Of a stretch of DNA of 63,743 nt, positions 46,769 through 53,602 are shown piece by piece (position 1 is the stretch's first letter; each line of letters opens with the position of its first letter). Source of the stretch: Deferribacter thermophilus (GTDB taxonomy: Bacteria; Chrysiogenota; Deferribacteres; Deferribacterales; Deferribacteraceae); NCBI RefSeq assembly GCF_049472675.1, contig NZ_JAPNXM010000013.1:1-63743 (forward strand), written 5' to 3'. The position numbers were made by a program, and so were the translations under genes. A model generated the notes under the pieces. It had not been told where the DNA came from. It ran no database searches and saw nothing but the letters and a program-made list of their open reading frames with translations.

Positions 46769-46813
46769 CATAACCACATCATTCACATTGGAAATGTGAA
46801 CGATGTGGTTATG
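46769..46813. repeat. 45-bp near-perfect hairpin
   Basis: Two 21-base arms, beginning CATAACCACATC and ending GATGTGGTTATG, pair with one A/G difference around a three-base loop. Nothing else in the window matches it. It sits alone between the putative RNA and the ParR-like gene. Confidence 0.75.
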
Positions 46814-46941
46814 CCTCCAATATCTCCGTAATAAAAAAATAATAAGATGATTTCCATTCATGAGTATAGATAAGTTGAAGATAAATCAGTTAATTTGCAT
46901 TTTTTCCGTAAAAGCGGTAAGAAGTTACTGATAACATGAAG

Positions 46942-46978
46942 ATATTATTAAAAAGCACAAGCGCTTTTTTAATAATAT
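46942..46978. repeat. AT-rich inverted repeat upstream of the ParR-like gene
   Basis: ATATTATTAAAAAGC and GCTTTTTTAATAATAT face each other across ACAAGC, with one extra T in the right arm. It could end leftward or rightward transcripts or serve as a replication/partition site. Confidence 0.6.
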
Positions 46979-47017
46979 TTATGTACAACAATTCATTGAT
47001 TGTAGAAAACTATTCTA

Positions 47018-47054
47018 TATCTATTTATTATCAATATATTATCTATTTATTATC
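47018..47054 (+). repeat. Two 15-bp direct repeats (iteron or partition site)
   Basis: TATCTATTTATTATC occurs at 47018-47032 and 47040-47054, exactly 22 bp apart, about two helical turns. They lie just upstream of the ParR-like promoter, where a ParR-type protein binds in plasmid partition loci. Confidence 0.65.
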
Positions 47055-47074
47055 GACTATAGCTTATTTTTATA

Positions 47075-47103
47075 TTGACTTGTGTGGTTAAAATAATTGT
47101 AAT
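47075..47103 (+). promoter_or_regulatory. Sigma-70 promoter of the ParR-like gene
   Basis: TTGACT and TGTAAT are 17 bases apart; the start codon lies 33 bases downstream. The preceding CTTATTTTTATATTGAC is a degenerate form of the element box. Confidence 0.65.
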
Positions 47104-47135
47104 AGGCAGGTTGATAGTTTGTTATAGAGGAGAGT

Positions 47136-47456
47136 ATGAAAAAGAAATATACTTTAACTTTTGACAGTGAATATTATGGAAAGGTTATTAACTTTTTAGA
47201 GAATGTGCCCCAACCGTTTAGGGGGATTGTCATAGCTGATATCCTAGCTGAACATATTGAATTAATGAAAAAAGGGGTAGTGAAATCGCCACATAAAAAA
47301 TATTTGAAAGATATAAAAGAGGATAAAACAGATGATGATTTAATATCAGATAAAAACCCTAAAAATAATAATGATTCTTTACAATCTGGTGAAAAAACAG
47401 AAAAAGAAGAAAACAATCTTTCTTATGATGATATGATGAGTGAATTTAATGAATAA
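47136..47456 (+). CDS. ParR/StbB-like partition adaptor
   Basis: A 106-residue protein. The N-terminal 45 residues (YTLTFDSEYYGKVINFLENV, then PQPFRGIVIADILAEHIEL) look like a ribbon-helix-helix domain of the ParR/StbB kind. The C-terminal half is charged and probably disordered (KNNNDSLQSGEKTEKEENN), ending in a short acidic helix that could contact a filament. Two 22-bp-spaced repeats upstream would be its binding sites. The matching actin gene is next to it but convergent, not in the usual operon. Confidence 0.6.
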   Translation: MKKKYTLTFDSEYYGKVINFLENVPQPFRGIVIADILAEHIELMKKGVVKSPHKKYLKDIKEDKTDDDLISDKNPKNNNDSLQSGEKTEKEENNLSYDDMMSEFNE

Positions 47457-47459
47457 AGA

Positions 47460-47477
47460 GGGCAGTGTTTACTGCCC
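47460..47477. terminator. Bidirectional terminator between parR-like and parM-like genes
   Basis: GGGCAGT-gttt-ACTGCCC, flanked by AAAGA on the left and TTTACT on the right, lies between the two convergent genes. Confidence 0.8.
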
Positions 47478-48428
47478 TTTACTATTTATTTGATTTTGCA
47501 TGATGTAGAAAAATCCTCTAGCATTACTAAATTCTGAATAAGCAGGGATATAAGTGATATTCGAATATCTTTCTGGTAGATAATCTTTTAAATGATAAGC
47601 TCCACCACCAGCAACAATGATGATATCAGATTTCTTTATTTTATCATCGTACATTCCTATTAAATTTTGAATCACAGTATCAGTATACCATTTTTTAAGC
47701 TTTGAGATATCTTCCTTTAATTGGATTTTTTTACCATATAAGTTTATACTTTCATTTTCCAGTGCTGAAACAGCTTCATGTTCTGTTAATTCTAAATCAT
47801 ACTTTGATTGTATTTCCTGCTGTAATTTTACAATCAGCATATTCATCCCTTTTTTAACTAAACCTCTAGAATCAGCTTTTTTAACCTTACCGTTTTGAAT
47901 AACAATAAATTCGATTGTATTGTAGCCTATATCAACCACAATCCCATTTTTAACATTACTTTGATTTGTAGAAAGATAATCAAATAAACATCCAACACCT
48001 TGAACTAACATTTTCACATCAATTGATATTTCAATATCATTGACTGTAAAATTCTTTAATCTGTTTGAAATTTCATTGATCTTATCATTGATGTAATATG
48101 AAAGAGGTAAACCCAGTGCAAATACCGCATTTGAATAATCAATATTATATTTCTCAATAATATAATAGAGTATCAACGGAGAATATTTGTATAGAAACTC
48201 ATAACTTGTAGTGACAATTGCGTCAGCTTTTGCAGCTTCTCCGACAATATAAAGCTGACCTTCAAAATGAAAATGCTTGTCTTCTTTGTAAAAGTTATTA
48301 TTGAAATGATTAGATGATGGAATTGGTGCTATTGCGGTAGGGAATTTTTCTTGCCGCAAACTACTTCCTTCATTAAAAACAACCTTCGTACTGCCAAATC
48401 CTACATCAATTGAAATAATCTTCCTCAT
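47469..48428 (-). CDS. ParM/StbA-like actin-family ATPase
   Basis: A 319-residue actin-like protein. The phosphate-1 loop is SIDVGFGSTKVVF at the start, phosphate-2 is VVDIGYNTIEFIV and the adenosine motif is IIVAGGGAYHL. ALGLPLSYY is typical of the plasmid ParM/Alp group. Such proteins polymerise to push plasmid copies apart. It is convergent with the ParR-like gene and has its own box-carrying promoter region; a GGAGGG site precedes its ATG. Confidence 0.85.
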   Translation of the reverse strand: MRKIISIDVGFGSTKVVFNEGSSLRQEKFPTAIAPIPSSNHFNNNFYKEDKHFHFEGQLYIVGEAAKADAIVTTSYEFLYKYSPLILYYIIEKYNIDYSNAVFALGLPLSYYINDKINEISNRLKNFTVNDIEISIDVKMLVQGVGCLFDYLSTNQSNVKNGIVVDIGYNTIEFIVIQNGKVKKADSRGLVKKGMNMLIVKLQQEIQSKYDLELTEHEAVSALENESINLYGKKIQLKEDISKLKKWYTDTVIQNLIGMYDDKIKKSDIIIVAGGGAYHLKDYLPERYSNITYIPAYSEFSNARGFFYIMQNQINSKGQ

Positions 48429-48483
48429 ACTTCCCTCCTTAACAAATCAACCTATAACTTCTTACGTTATATATAAATGAGGC

Positions 48484-48501
48484 AGTCAACCTTATTTTTA
48501 T
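48484..48501 (-). promoter_or_regulatory. Element box 4 (ParM-like gene)
   Basis: Minus strand ATAAAAATAAGGTTGACT, the most divergent copy; it ends 55 bases before the start codon. Confidence 0.55.
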
Positions 48502-49030
48502 GTAAACACTTAAATTTTATGTTATAAATTTTATCCGCTCTTCTAACATATAGATAATTCTATTTTTGTATTAATGTGGCAGGAAATCATTTTAGAAAAA
48601 ACATGTTTTTTATGTAAGATTTTATTACTTTGGTACGTTACTACTACTATATTCTGTAGAATGTTCAAAATTAATATAATAGGGGTTGTGATGATAAAGC
48701 AGCAAAAAAGATTTTAGAAAATTTTATAAAGAATGGGGTGTTGATGATTAAAAATAGTAGAGATATGTAGAATTGCAACTTAACAAAACACTGTATGCGT
48801 TTTTCTACATTTATAAGAATTGATATTGATAATTCCAAAATTATGTATAATTACAACCGAATTCAAATTATAGCATTTTACCATGCCATAGCTAAAAGAT
48901 AAAATACGTAAATTAAGAAAATTTAATTTTTTTCACTAATTTGTAAAAAACCTAAAATTTATTATTTCAAAAATAACAAATAGTTACGGCTGATTCTTAA
49001 TAAAATCAAATTTCCCTTCCCACAACACAC
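48502..49030. other. Gene-poor AT-rich stretch upstream of rep
   Basis: About 530 bases without a supported gene. A 27-codon open stretch (48690-48770, DDKAAKKILENFIKNG) without a start codon may be a gene relic. TTATTT-caa-AAATAA (48962-48976) is a small palindrome. I see no iteron array, although a replication origin would be expected near the initiator gene. Confidence 0.4.
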
Positions 49031-49048
49031 CTAAAAATCACCTTGACT
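49031..49048 (+). promoter_or_regulatory. Element box 5 (replication initiator)
   Basis: CTAAAAATCACCTTGACT, 21 bases before the chosen rep ATG. It is closer to its gene than the other four boxes. Confidence 0.65.
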
Positions 49049-49069
49049 CCCTCAGTTCTTCTTATTGCT

Positions 49070-50671
49070 ATGAGAAGAAGAGGGGAGAAACAGAAAACAA
49101 ATTTAGAGGTTATTAAAGAATGCCTGGCCACAGAAGGTACACGTTGTAATCTATCCACAGGCCGTAGATTTCTAAATCGTTTCTATGCACCTGATAAATG
49201 TTTTAGATTAAAAACAGAAAAAGATTCCAGGTATTTTAGATTAGCTGAATATCTTAAAAAAGAAAAACGATCCATAGTCTTTCATCCGTTTATCCTTTTT
49301 AACCATGAAGTTTATAAAATGATAGTAATCGATATTGATGATATCAACTACAGAGAATTCTTTAGATACGATCTACCTGGCGCTTACATTTCAGAAGGTT
49401 TGCCTGTACCTAACGTGATTGTTACCACAACAAGAGGATTGCAATTATTCTTCTTTATAGACGGTTATATAGCTACAAAGAATAAAAAAGCTTATAAATA
49501 CTTTCAAAATATCCAAAGAAAACTAATACAGCTTTTTAAAAGCGATCCTAATATGAACCATCGTGGTACATGTAGAAACCCTTTCTTTAACCATAGAAGA
49601 AGAAAAAGACACATACACACCGAACAGGAAGGTTATATTTTAAGAAAAGAATACTATAAACTGGATGAACTTTCCGCAATCATAGAAAGCCATTTCTTTG
49701 AAGAAACACAAGAACTGGCAAAAAATCCGCCACTTGCAAAGCTTGCTAACGGCTATGTGGACTTCAAAGTGGAAGAGTGGTATGAAGGCAATAGAAATAA
49801 TTACATGTTTAAACACCTTTGTGCTTATAGAACATTAAACAACATCAACGACGAATATACGCTACTTGAATACGCTAAAATGGTAAATTACGCCCACAGC
49901 GATATCACACCACCTTTGCCTGAAAAGGAACTTGAAAGCATCGTTAAAAGTATTATAAGACACGATAGAAAAGCACACATAATCCCTAATTATAAACCAA
50001 CACTTGCTGGTATTACAGGATTGTATGCGTTATACGATGGACATTTCTTTATATGGACAAAAAGAAGACAATTGGGCGCTCATATTGCATCACAAATTAA
50101 AAGGCTTGAAACATTAAAACAAATCGTAAATGTTCTTGAAGAAAAAGGGTTAAAATTCTTTAAAGATTTAAATAAAACAAAACTGGCTGAATATATCGGC
50201 AAGACAAGACAAACAATCTACAACTACAAAGAACTTATCAATTACTATGTCCATTTAAGAAAACGCAAACACCTATCTAAAGAAGATGCTTTACTGTTAA
50301 CAACGGATAAGATAATCGCAAGACTGAAAACAAGAATTAAAAGAATTTTTATGTACGGGAAACGCAAAAGCGGTTTAAAGAAAATAGTGGATAATAAAAG
50401 GGTAACAAGTATAGAATATGCAAAATATAATGATGCTGTAAGAAGTTTAAGAAGAAGAATGTTTCTAATTATCGAAAAACTGTTCAAAGAAGTTTATCTT
50501 AAAGTGGATACCGCAAGTTTGCGAAAAAACCTTTTTGATAGGTTCGATGAAGCAGTAGAATTTATAAGAAGTAAATCTTTAGATATTATCAATGAAATCA
50601 AATTAATGGACTTATCGTTTATTAACCCCTTTGCCAAATACAAAGTCCAACCCAATAAGGTAGCAACATAG
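49070..50671 (+). CDS. ColE2-type replication initiator/primase
   Basis: About 533 residues. An N-terminal replicase/primase-like domain carries the acidic pair Asp88-Ile-Asp90 in MIVIDIDDIN and TTRGLQLFFFIDG. NMNHRGTCRNPFFNHRRRK is a typical Rep motif. A PriCT_1 domain lies about residues 240-305 (NRNNYMFKHLCAYRTLNN ... LPEKELESIVKSI). The C-terminal part holds a helix-turn-helix (LAEYIGKTRQTIYNYKELI). Such proteins prime plasmid replication at their own origin. The start is uncertain: the ATG at 49070 has no clear ribosome site and an in-frame TTG at 49043 falls inside the element box. Confidence 0.8.
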   Translation: MRRRGEKQKTNLEVIKECLATEGTRCNLSTGRRFLNRFYAPDKCFRLKTEKDSRYFRLAEYLKKEKRSIVFHPFILFNHEVYKMIVIDIDDINYREFFRYDLPGAYISEGLPVPNVIVTTTRGLQLFFFIDGYIATKNKKAYKYFQNIQRKLIQLFKSDPNMNHRGTCRNPFFNHRRRKRHIHTEQEGYILRKEYYKLDELSAIIESHFFEETQELAKNPPLAKLANGYVDFKVEEWYEGNRNNYMFKHLCAYRTLNNINDEYTLLEYAKMVNYAHSDITPPLPEKELESIVKSIIRHDRKAHIIPNYKPTLAGITGLYALYDGHFFIWTKRRQLGAHIASQIKRLETLKQIVNVLEEKGLKFFKDLNKTKLAEYIGKTRQTIYNYKELINYYVHLRKRKHLSKEDALLLTTDKIIARLKTRIKRIFMYGKRKSGLKKIVDNKRVTSIEYAKYNDAVRSLRRRMFLIIEKLFKEVYLKVDTASLRKNLFDRFDEAVEFIRSKSLDIINEIKLMDLSFINPFAKYKVQPNKVAT

Positions 50672-50735
50672 GTAATCAAATAATTCAACCAAACAACCTA
50701 TAAAAAGATAACAAATACCACCATATCTAATTTCC

Positions 50736-50756
50736 ATAAAAAATAGCATTTTTTAT
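50736..50756. repeat. A/T-only inverted repeat after rep
   Basis: ATAAAAAAT-agc-ATTTTTTAT is a perfect 9-bp stem, 65 bases past the rep stop. It may end transcription. The rest of the 390-base gap holds ACGAGT/ACTCGT arms (50995-51019) overlapping a TTGACT promoter-like site before the transglycosylase gene. Confidence 0.45.
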
Positions 50757-51063
50757 AAAAATAAAACGCTGTTTTTTTGTGATGGCTTTCAAAAGTCGTA
50801 GCTTTTATGTATAAATTAGCAGGTAACACTTAAATATTAGCCCTTCTTTAATTCCTACTGTCAATTTAGCTTTATACAGGTATTTTCATTATTTCGCATC
50901 TTTCATTTTTTAAAAGACACCATCGAACTCCTGTTCCCCGCTCGAAACCTGCTAATACAATCTAACGTAATCATCCAAACAGTATACGGTAAAGACGAGT
51001 AAACCTCGTATTGACTCGTGTTGTTATATATAGCGTGTAAAAGTTTATATGAGGGATGTGAAT

Positions 51064-51552
51064 ATGAATAGTTTAAAGCGTCTTATAATGCTATTTATCC
51101 TGATATCGTTATTGTTGGTAAGTGAAAACGTATTGGCTAAAAGTTATAAAGATTACACCGTTAGTAGATGTACAGATTGCTATGATACATGTTTTCTAGA
51201 AGCTGGATCAAAGTTTAATATACCACCTGTAATACTTAAAGCTATCGCTGAAACGGAAAGTAACATGAACCCTTATGCTGTTAATACGAACAGAGACGGA
51301 AGTAAAGATTACGGATTAATGCAAATTAATACGTTCTGGCGTAAGTATCTACCAAAAAACGTATGGAAGAACATCTTTGATCCGTGTGTTAATATCCATG
51401 TAGGTGCTTATGTGTTATCAAAATGCGTTAAAGACTACGGTTTAACATGGCAAGCTATCGACTGCTACAATAAAGGTAAATCAAGAGCTGAAAGGGACAG
51501 TAGATACGTTCGTAATGTCTATAAACGATTAAAGAAATATATTAAACGCTAG
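51064..51552 (+). CDS. VirB1/IagB-like lytic transglycosylase
   Basis: About 162 residues with a signal peptide (LIMLFILISLLLVSENVLA). The SLT domain has the catalytic Glu in AIAETESNMNPYAVN, then DYGLMQIN and NIHVGAYVLSKC. Four Cys in CTDCYDTC and C-V-N could form disulfides. These enzymes open peptidoglycan for conjugation or type III/IV machines; the other transfer genes are not in the window. The ATG at 51064 follows GAGGG; an in-frame ATG at 51049 is also possible. Confidence 0.85.
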   Translation: MNSLKRLIMLFILISLLLVSENVLAKSYKDYTVSRCTDCYDTCFLEAGSKFNIPPVILKAIAETESNMNPYAVNTNRDGSKDYGLMQINTFWRKYLPKNVWKNIFDPCVNIHVGAYVLSKCVKDYGLTWQAIDCYNKGKSRAERDSRYVRNVYKRLKKYIKR

Positions 51553-51694
51553 ATGATATCTATAATGCCTTCCTGTTATAACTTTTACGCCTATAAGCTT
51601 TAACGCTACCTAAAACAATAAATGCCCCATCGGAATAATGCAGTACATGCCCATGGTAGATGATGGGTAATTAATGCCAATATTGGATGCTTAA

Positions 51695-51856
51695 ATGCCC
51701 AAGGGAAAAGTGAGTTTTTTATACCTTTTTAAAACTTATGTATGGTTCTCAACAGTTGCATTATTTGCAATAGTTGTAACATTTATAATTTTATTTGCAA
51801 TAGTATATAATTTGAAACCATCTACAAGTGTAATAACAGGTGAATTCTCCATGTAA
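51695..51856 (+). CDS. Possible small single-pass membrane protein
   Basis: A 53-residue reading frame with a strong membrane helix (STVALFAIVVTFIILFAIVY), a basic N-terminus and a short polar C-terminus. It has no clear ribosome site and no homologue I recognise. It lies between the transglycosylase and decayed IS fragments, so it may be the trace of a plasmid gene. Confidence 0.35.
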   Translation: MPKGKVSFLYLFKTYVWFSTVALFAIVVTFIILFAIVYNLKPSTSVITGEFSM

Positions 51857-51970
51857 ATTGATATATATAACCTTAAATGATAGTTGACAGTTGTATCTAT
51901 TTTACCATTTGGACATGTTACAATAAAGTAGATAAAGAGTTCTAGTATAAAATTAAAGGTAGGTTTAAGA

Positions 51971-52192
51971 ATGGTTAAAAGAAGAGTTTATAGCAAAGAA
52001 TTAAAGTTGGAAGCGGTAGCACTTTCAGAAAAGAGTGAAAAGAGTGTGAAAGAAGTAGCCTCAGATCTTGGTATTTCTTATCAAGTTTTGTGTAAGTGGA
52101 GATCAATTTATAAAACTTAAGGTAAAGATAGTTTTTCCAGGTAGAGGTAATGTAAAGGCTTCAGAAAAAGAACTTTGAGACTACCCTTAAAA
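51971..52192 (+). pseudogene. Decayed IS3-family orfA
   Basis: The frame opens as VKRRVYSKELKLEAVALSEK and EVASDLGISYQVLCKWRS, an IS3-type helix-turn-helix protein. It is then broken by a stop in place of a Tyr codon (TAA after YKT) and a one-base insertion in a T-run; the continuation reads GKDSF, PGRGNVKASEKEL. It is separated from the orfB fragment by about 140 bases of unrelated sequence. Confidence 0.8.
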
Positions 52193-52331
52193 ATTGTGTA
52201 TAGCATAAACATTATCCTCACTCAAGTTAAATTTTAGTAAAAACATCTGTTTCAATTCATAAGATTTTGCTTTTAACACAGGTATCGGCTTTGTTAACCA
52301 GCTATCGTGTAAGTTGATTAACTGAACTATA

Positions 52332-52694
52332 TTGTCAGCATTTCGTTTTGCAATTAAGCACACAGGTAATGTTCCATTGATATTTCATTCTGACAAGGGT
52401 AGCCAGTATAGCAGTGTAGGATTTAGAGAAGAATTAAAAAAGTTTAATGTTACTCAAAGTATGACATCAGATGGGCATTGTTATGATAATGCTTATGCAG
52501 AAAGTTTTTTTAAAACCCTGAAAACAGAATTGATACAATTTCTAAAAGGGATGGATTGGGAAGAGGTGAGAAATTCTATTTTTGAGTATATTGAATGTTA
52601 CTATAACAGGAAAAGATTACATTCAGGAATTGGTTATAAGACTCCAAATGAAGTATATGAAAAATTTTATAGGTTAAATGAAAAAATTGCTTAA
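52332..52694 (+). pseudogene. IS3-family transposase orfB, C-terminal fragment
   Basis: About 120 residues of the DDE domain: PLIFHSDKGSQYSS (second Asp), MTSDGHCYDNAYAESFFKTLK (catalytic Glu) and YYNRKRLHSGIGYKTPNEVYE. The first catalytic Asp and everything before it are missing. Downstream TAGTGTCTACAAAA may be the right IS end. Confidence 0.85.
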
Positions 52695-52800
52695 CTTAGT
52701 GTCTACAAAAAGGTTGCAATTCCAATATTATAAACGTTAGAAATAAAACCCAAATTCGAATAAGAAAATGTATTCCTTTGCAGTCTCTTAAGTGTATGTT

Positions 52801-52980
52801 TCACTCCGCTTTTTCATTGAGATAGCCTGATATTTGCGTAAGGTTCAAACTCTTGGTTGCAAAACACCCGGATAACATCTCAAGCAAATACTTTTGTTGG
52901 GGCTTTGTAATATAATCATGAAGATTTCTTGTGATGTTAAGCATTTTTTCCTTCACATTTTTAGCAATTTCACCTATCAT
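52801..52980 (-). pseudogene. Truncated transposase N-terminus (IS4-like)
   Basis: About 59 residues: NITRNLHDYITKPQQKYLLEM then SLNLTQISGYLNEKAE, the opening typical of some IS4-like transposases (LTKPQ-KFLLEML ... SLNLT-IA--LNE). The catalytic domain is absent. A GGAGGCAG ribosome site precedes the ATG at 52980, so the 5' end is intact. Confidence 0.55.
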
Positions 52981-53249
52981 AAACTGCCTCCATTTTGTTG
53001 TTATTATTGCTTTTTTTGGTAAAAATAACATACAACATTTAGGAGGCATTATCAATCGTAAATAACTGTCAAATATAACTTCTTACATAAAAATGGTGAT
53101 GGCAGAAATGTGCCACCCATCTCCCTTGAAATATTTTTATCCATTAAATGCCTCTTCAAGAATATCTGAGTACCTTTATCACTAAAAAATATAATAACTT
53201 ATTGCTACTTACAAATGATGTAGATGCAGAGCTATTACTAGATTTCTTA

Positions 53250-53381
53250 CTACATCGTCCAGCATAAAAGTAACCATTTAAAATTGCCATCCCGAGTCTT
53301 CGGTCTCTTAAGCTCCATATTACCCAATATCGTCTTAGGTGTCCCGATGTAGTATCCATAACCCCTTGTTTTACGAATGTG
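53250..53381 (-). pseudogene. IS256/mutator transposase relic
   Basis: On the minus strand, in a frame without a start codon, HIRKTRGYGYYIGTPKTI, LGNMELKRPKTRDGNFK matches the N-terminal Zn-like region of IS256-family transposases (NGY---TL-T--G-IELK-PR-RDG-F). A longer open frame overlapping it (53156-53422) encodes only low-complexity sequence and is discarded. The relic ends at a stop after about 43 residues. Confidence 0.6.
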
Positions 53382-53472
53382 TTAAATATATCTCTCTTAT
53401 TTAACATTATATCTGGTATCATTTCCTTGAAATGTTTGGATAATTGCTCTAATATTACATTATCGATTGTTA

Positions 53473-53541
53473 AGTCCTACTTTAAAGGGTTTTTTATCTT
53501 ACGTCGTTGTAGATAAATACCACAACCCTTGAAATGGGACT
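53473..53541. repeat. 69-bp nested hairpin upstream of hsdM
   Basis: Outer arms (53473-53491, AGTCCTACTTTAAAGGGTT; 53524-53541, AACCCTTGAAATGGGACT) pair imperfectly; an inner pair TTATCT / AGATAA lies at 53494-53499 and 53511-53516. It marks the edge between IS debris and the restriction operon, and could be an IS end or a transcribed leader structure. Confidence 0.5.
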
Positions 53542-53602
53542 GATTATTGCTTTATTTTTTATATTAAACTTAATATTAGTTTTTAGTATAAAGGAGTACA
53601 TA

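Larger units (their letters stand above)
40229..51552. mobile_element. Plasmid-like integrative element at tRNA-Leu
   Basis: From the tRNA 3' end this region carries two tyrosine recombinases, an AlpA-like regulator, partition-type proteins, a ColE2-like replication initiator and a VirB1-like transglycosylase, with five copies of a shared 18-bp box. I see no repeat of the tRNA 3' end inside the window, so the right boundary is not defined; 51552 is simply the last gene that looks plasmid-borne. The restriction island beyond may or may not be part of it. Confidence 0.65.

Noticed and set aside
46631..46831. A 66-codon frame across the structured RNA terminator and the 45-bp hairpin
   Set aside because: It consists of hairpin sequence, lacks a ribosome site and has no protein-like composition.
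48661..48770. Short open stretches that read like part of a Lys-rich helical protein
   Set aside because: They need a frameshift to join, and no family is recognised; recorded only as a possible relic.
49031..50671. Iteron-based replication origin next to the initiator gene
   Set aside because: I looked for repeated short motifs upstream and downstream of the initiator and saw none; ColE2-type origins are small and cannot be picked out by eye.
53156..53422. An 88-codon minus-strand frame with low-complexity Ser-rich sequence
   Set aside because: The same DNA in another frame gives a recognisable IS256 transposase fragment, so this frame is a shadow.
53505..53545. A CRISPR-repeat-like run near the end of the 69-bp hairpin
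   Set aside because: It occurs once in the window with no spacer array and no cas gene; the inverted repeat explains it better.
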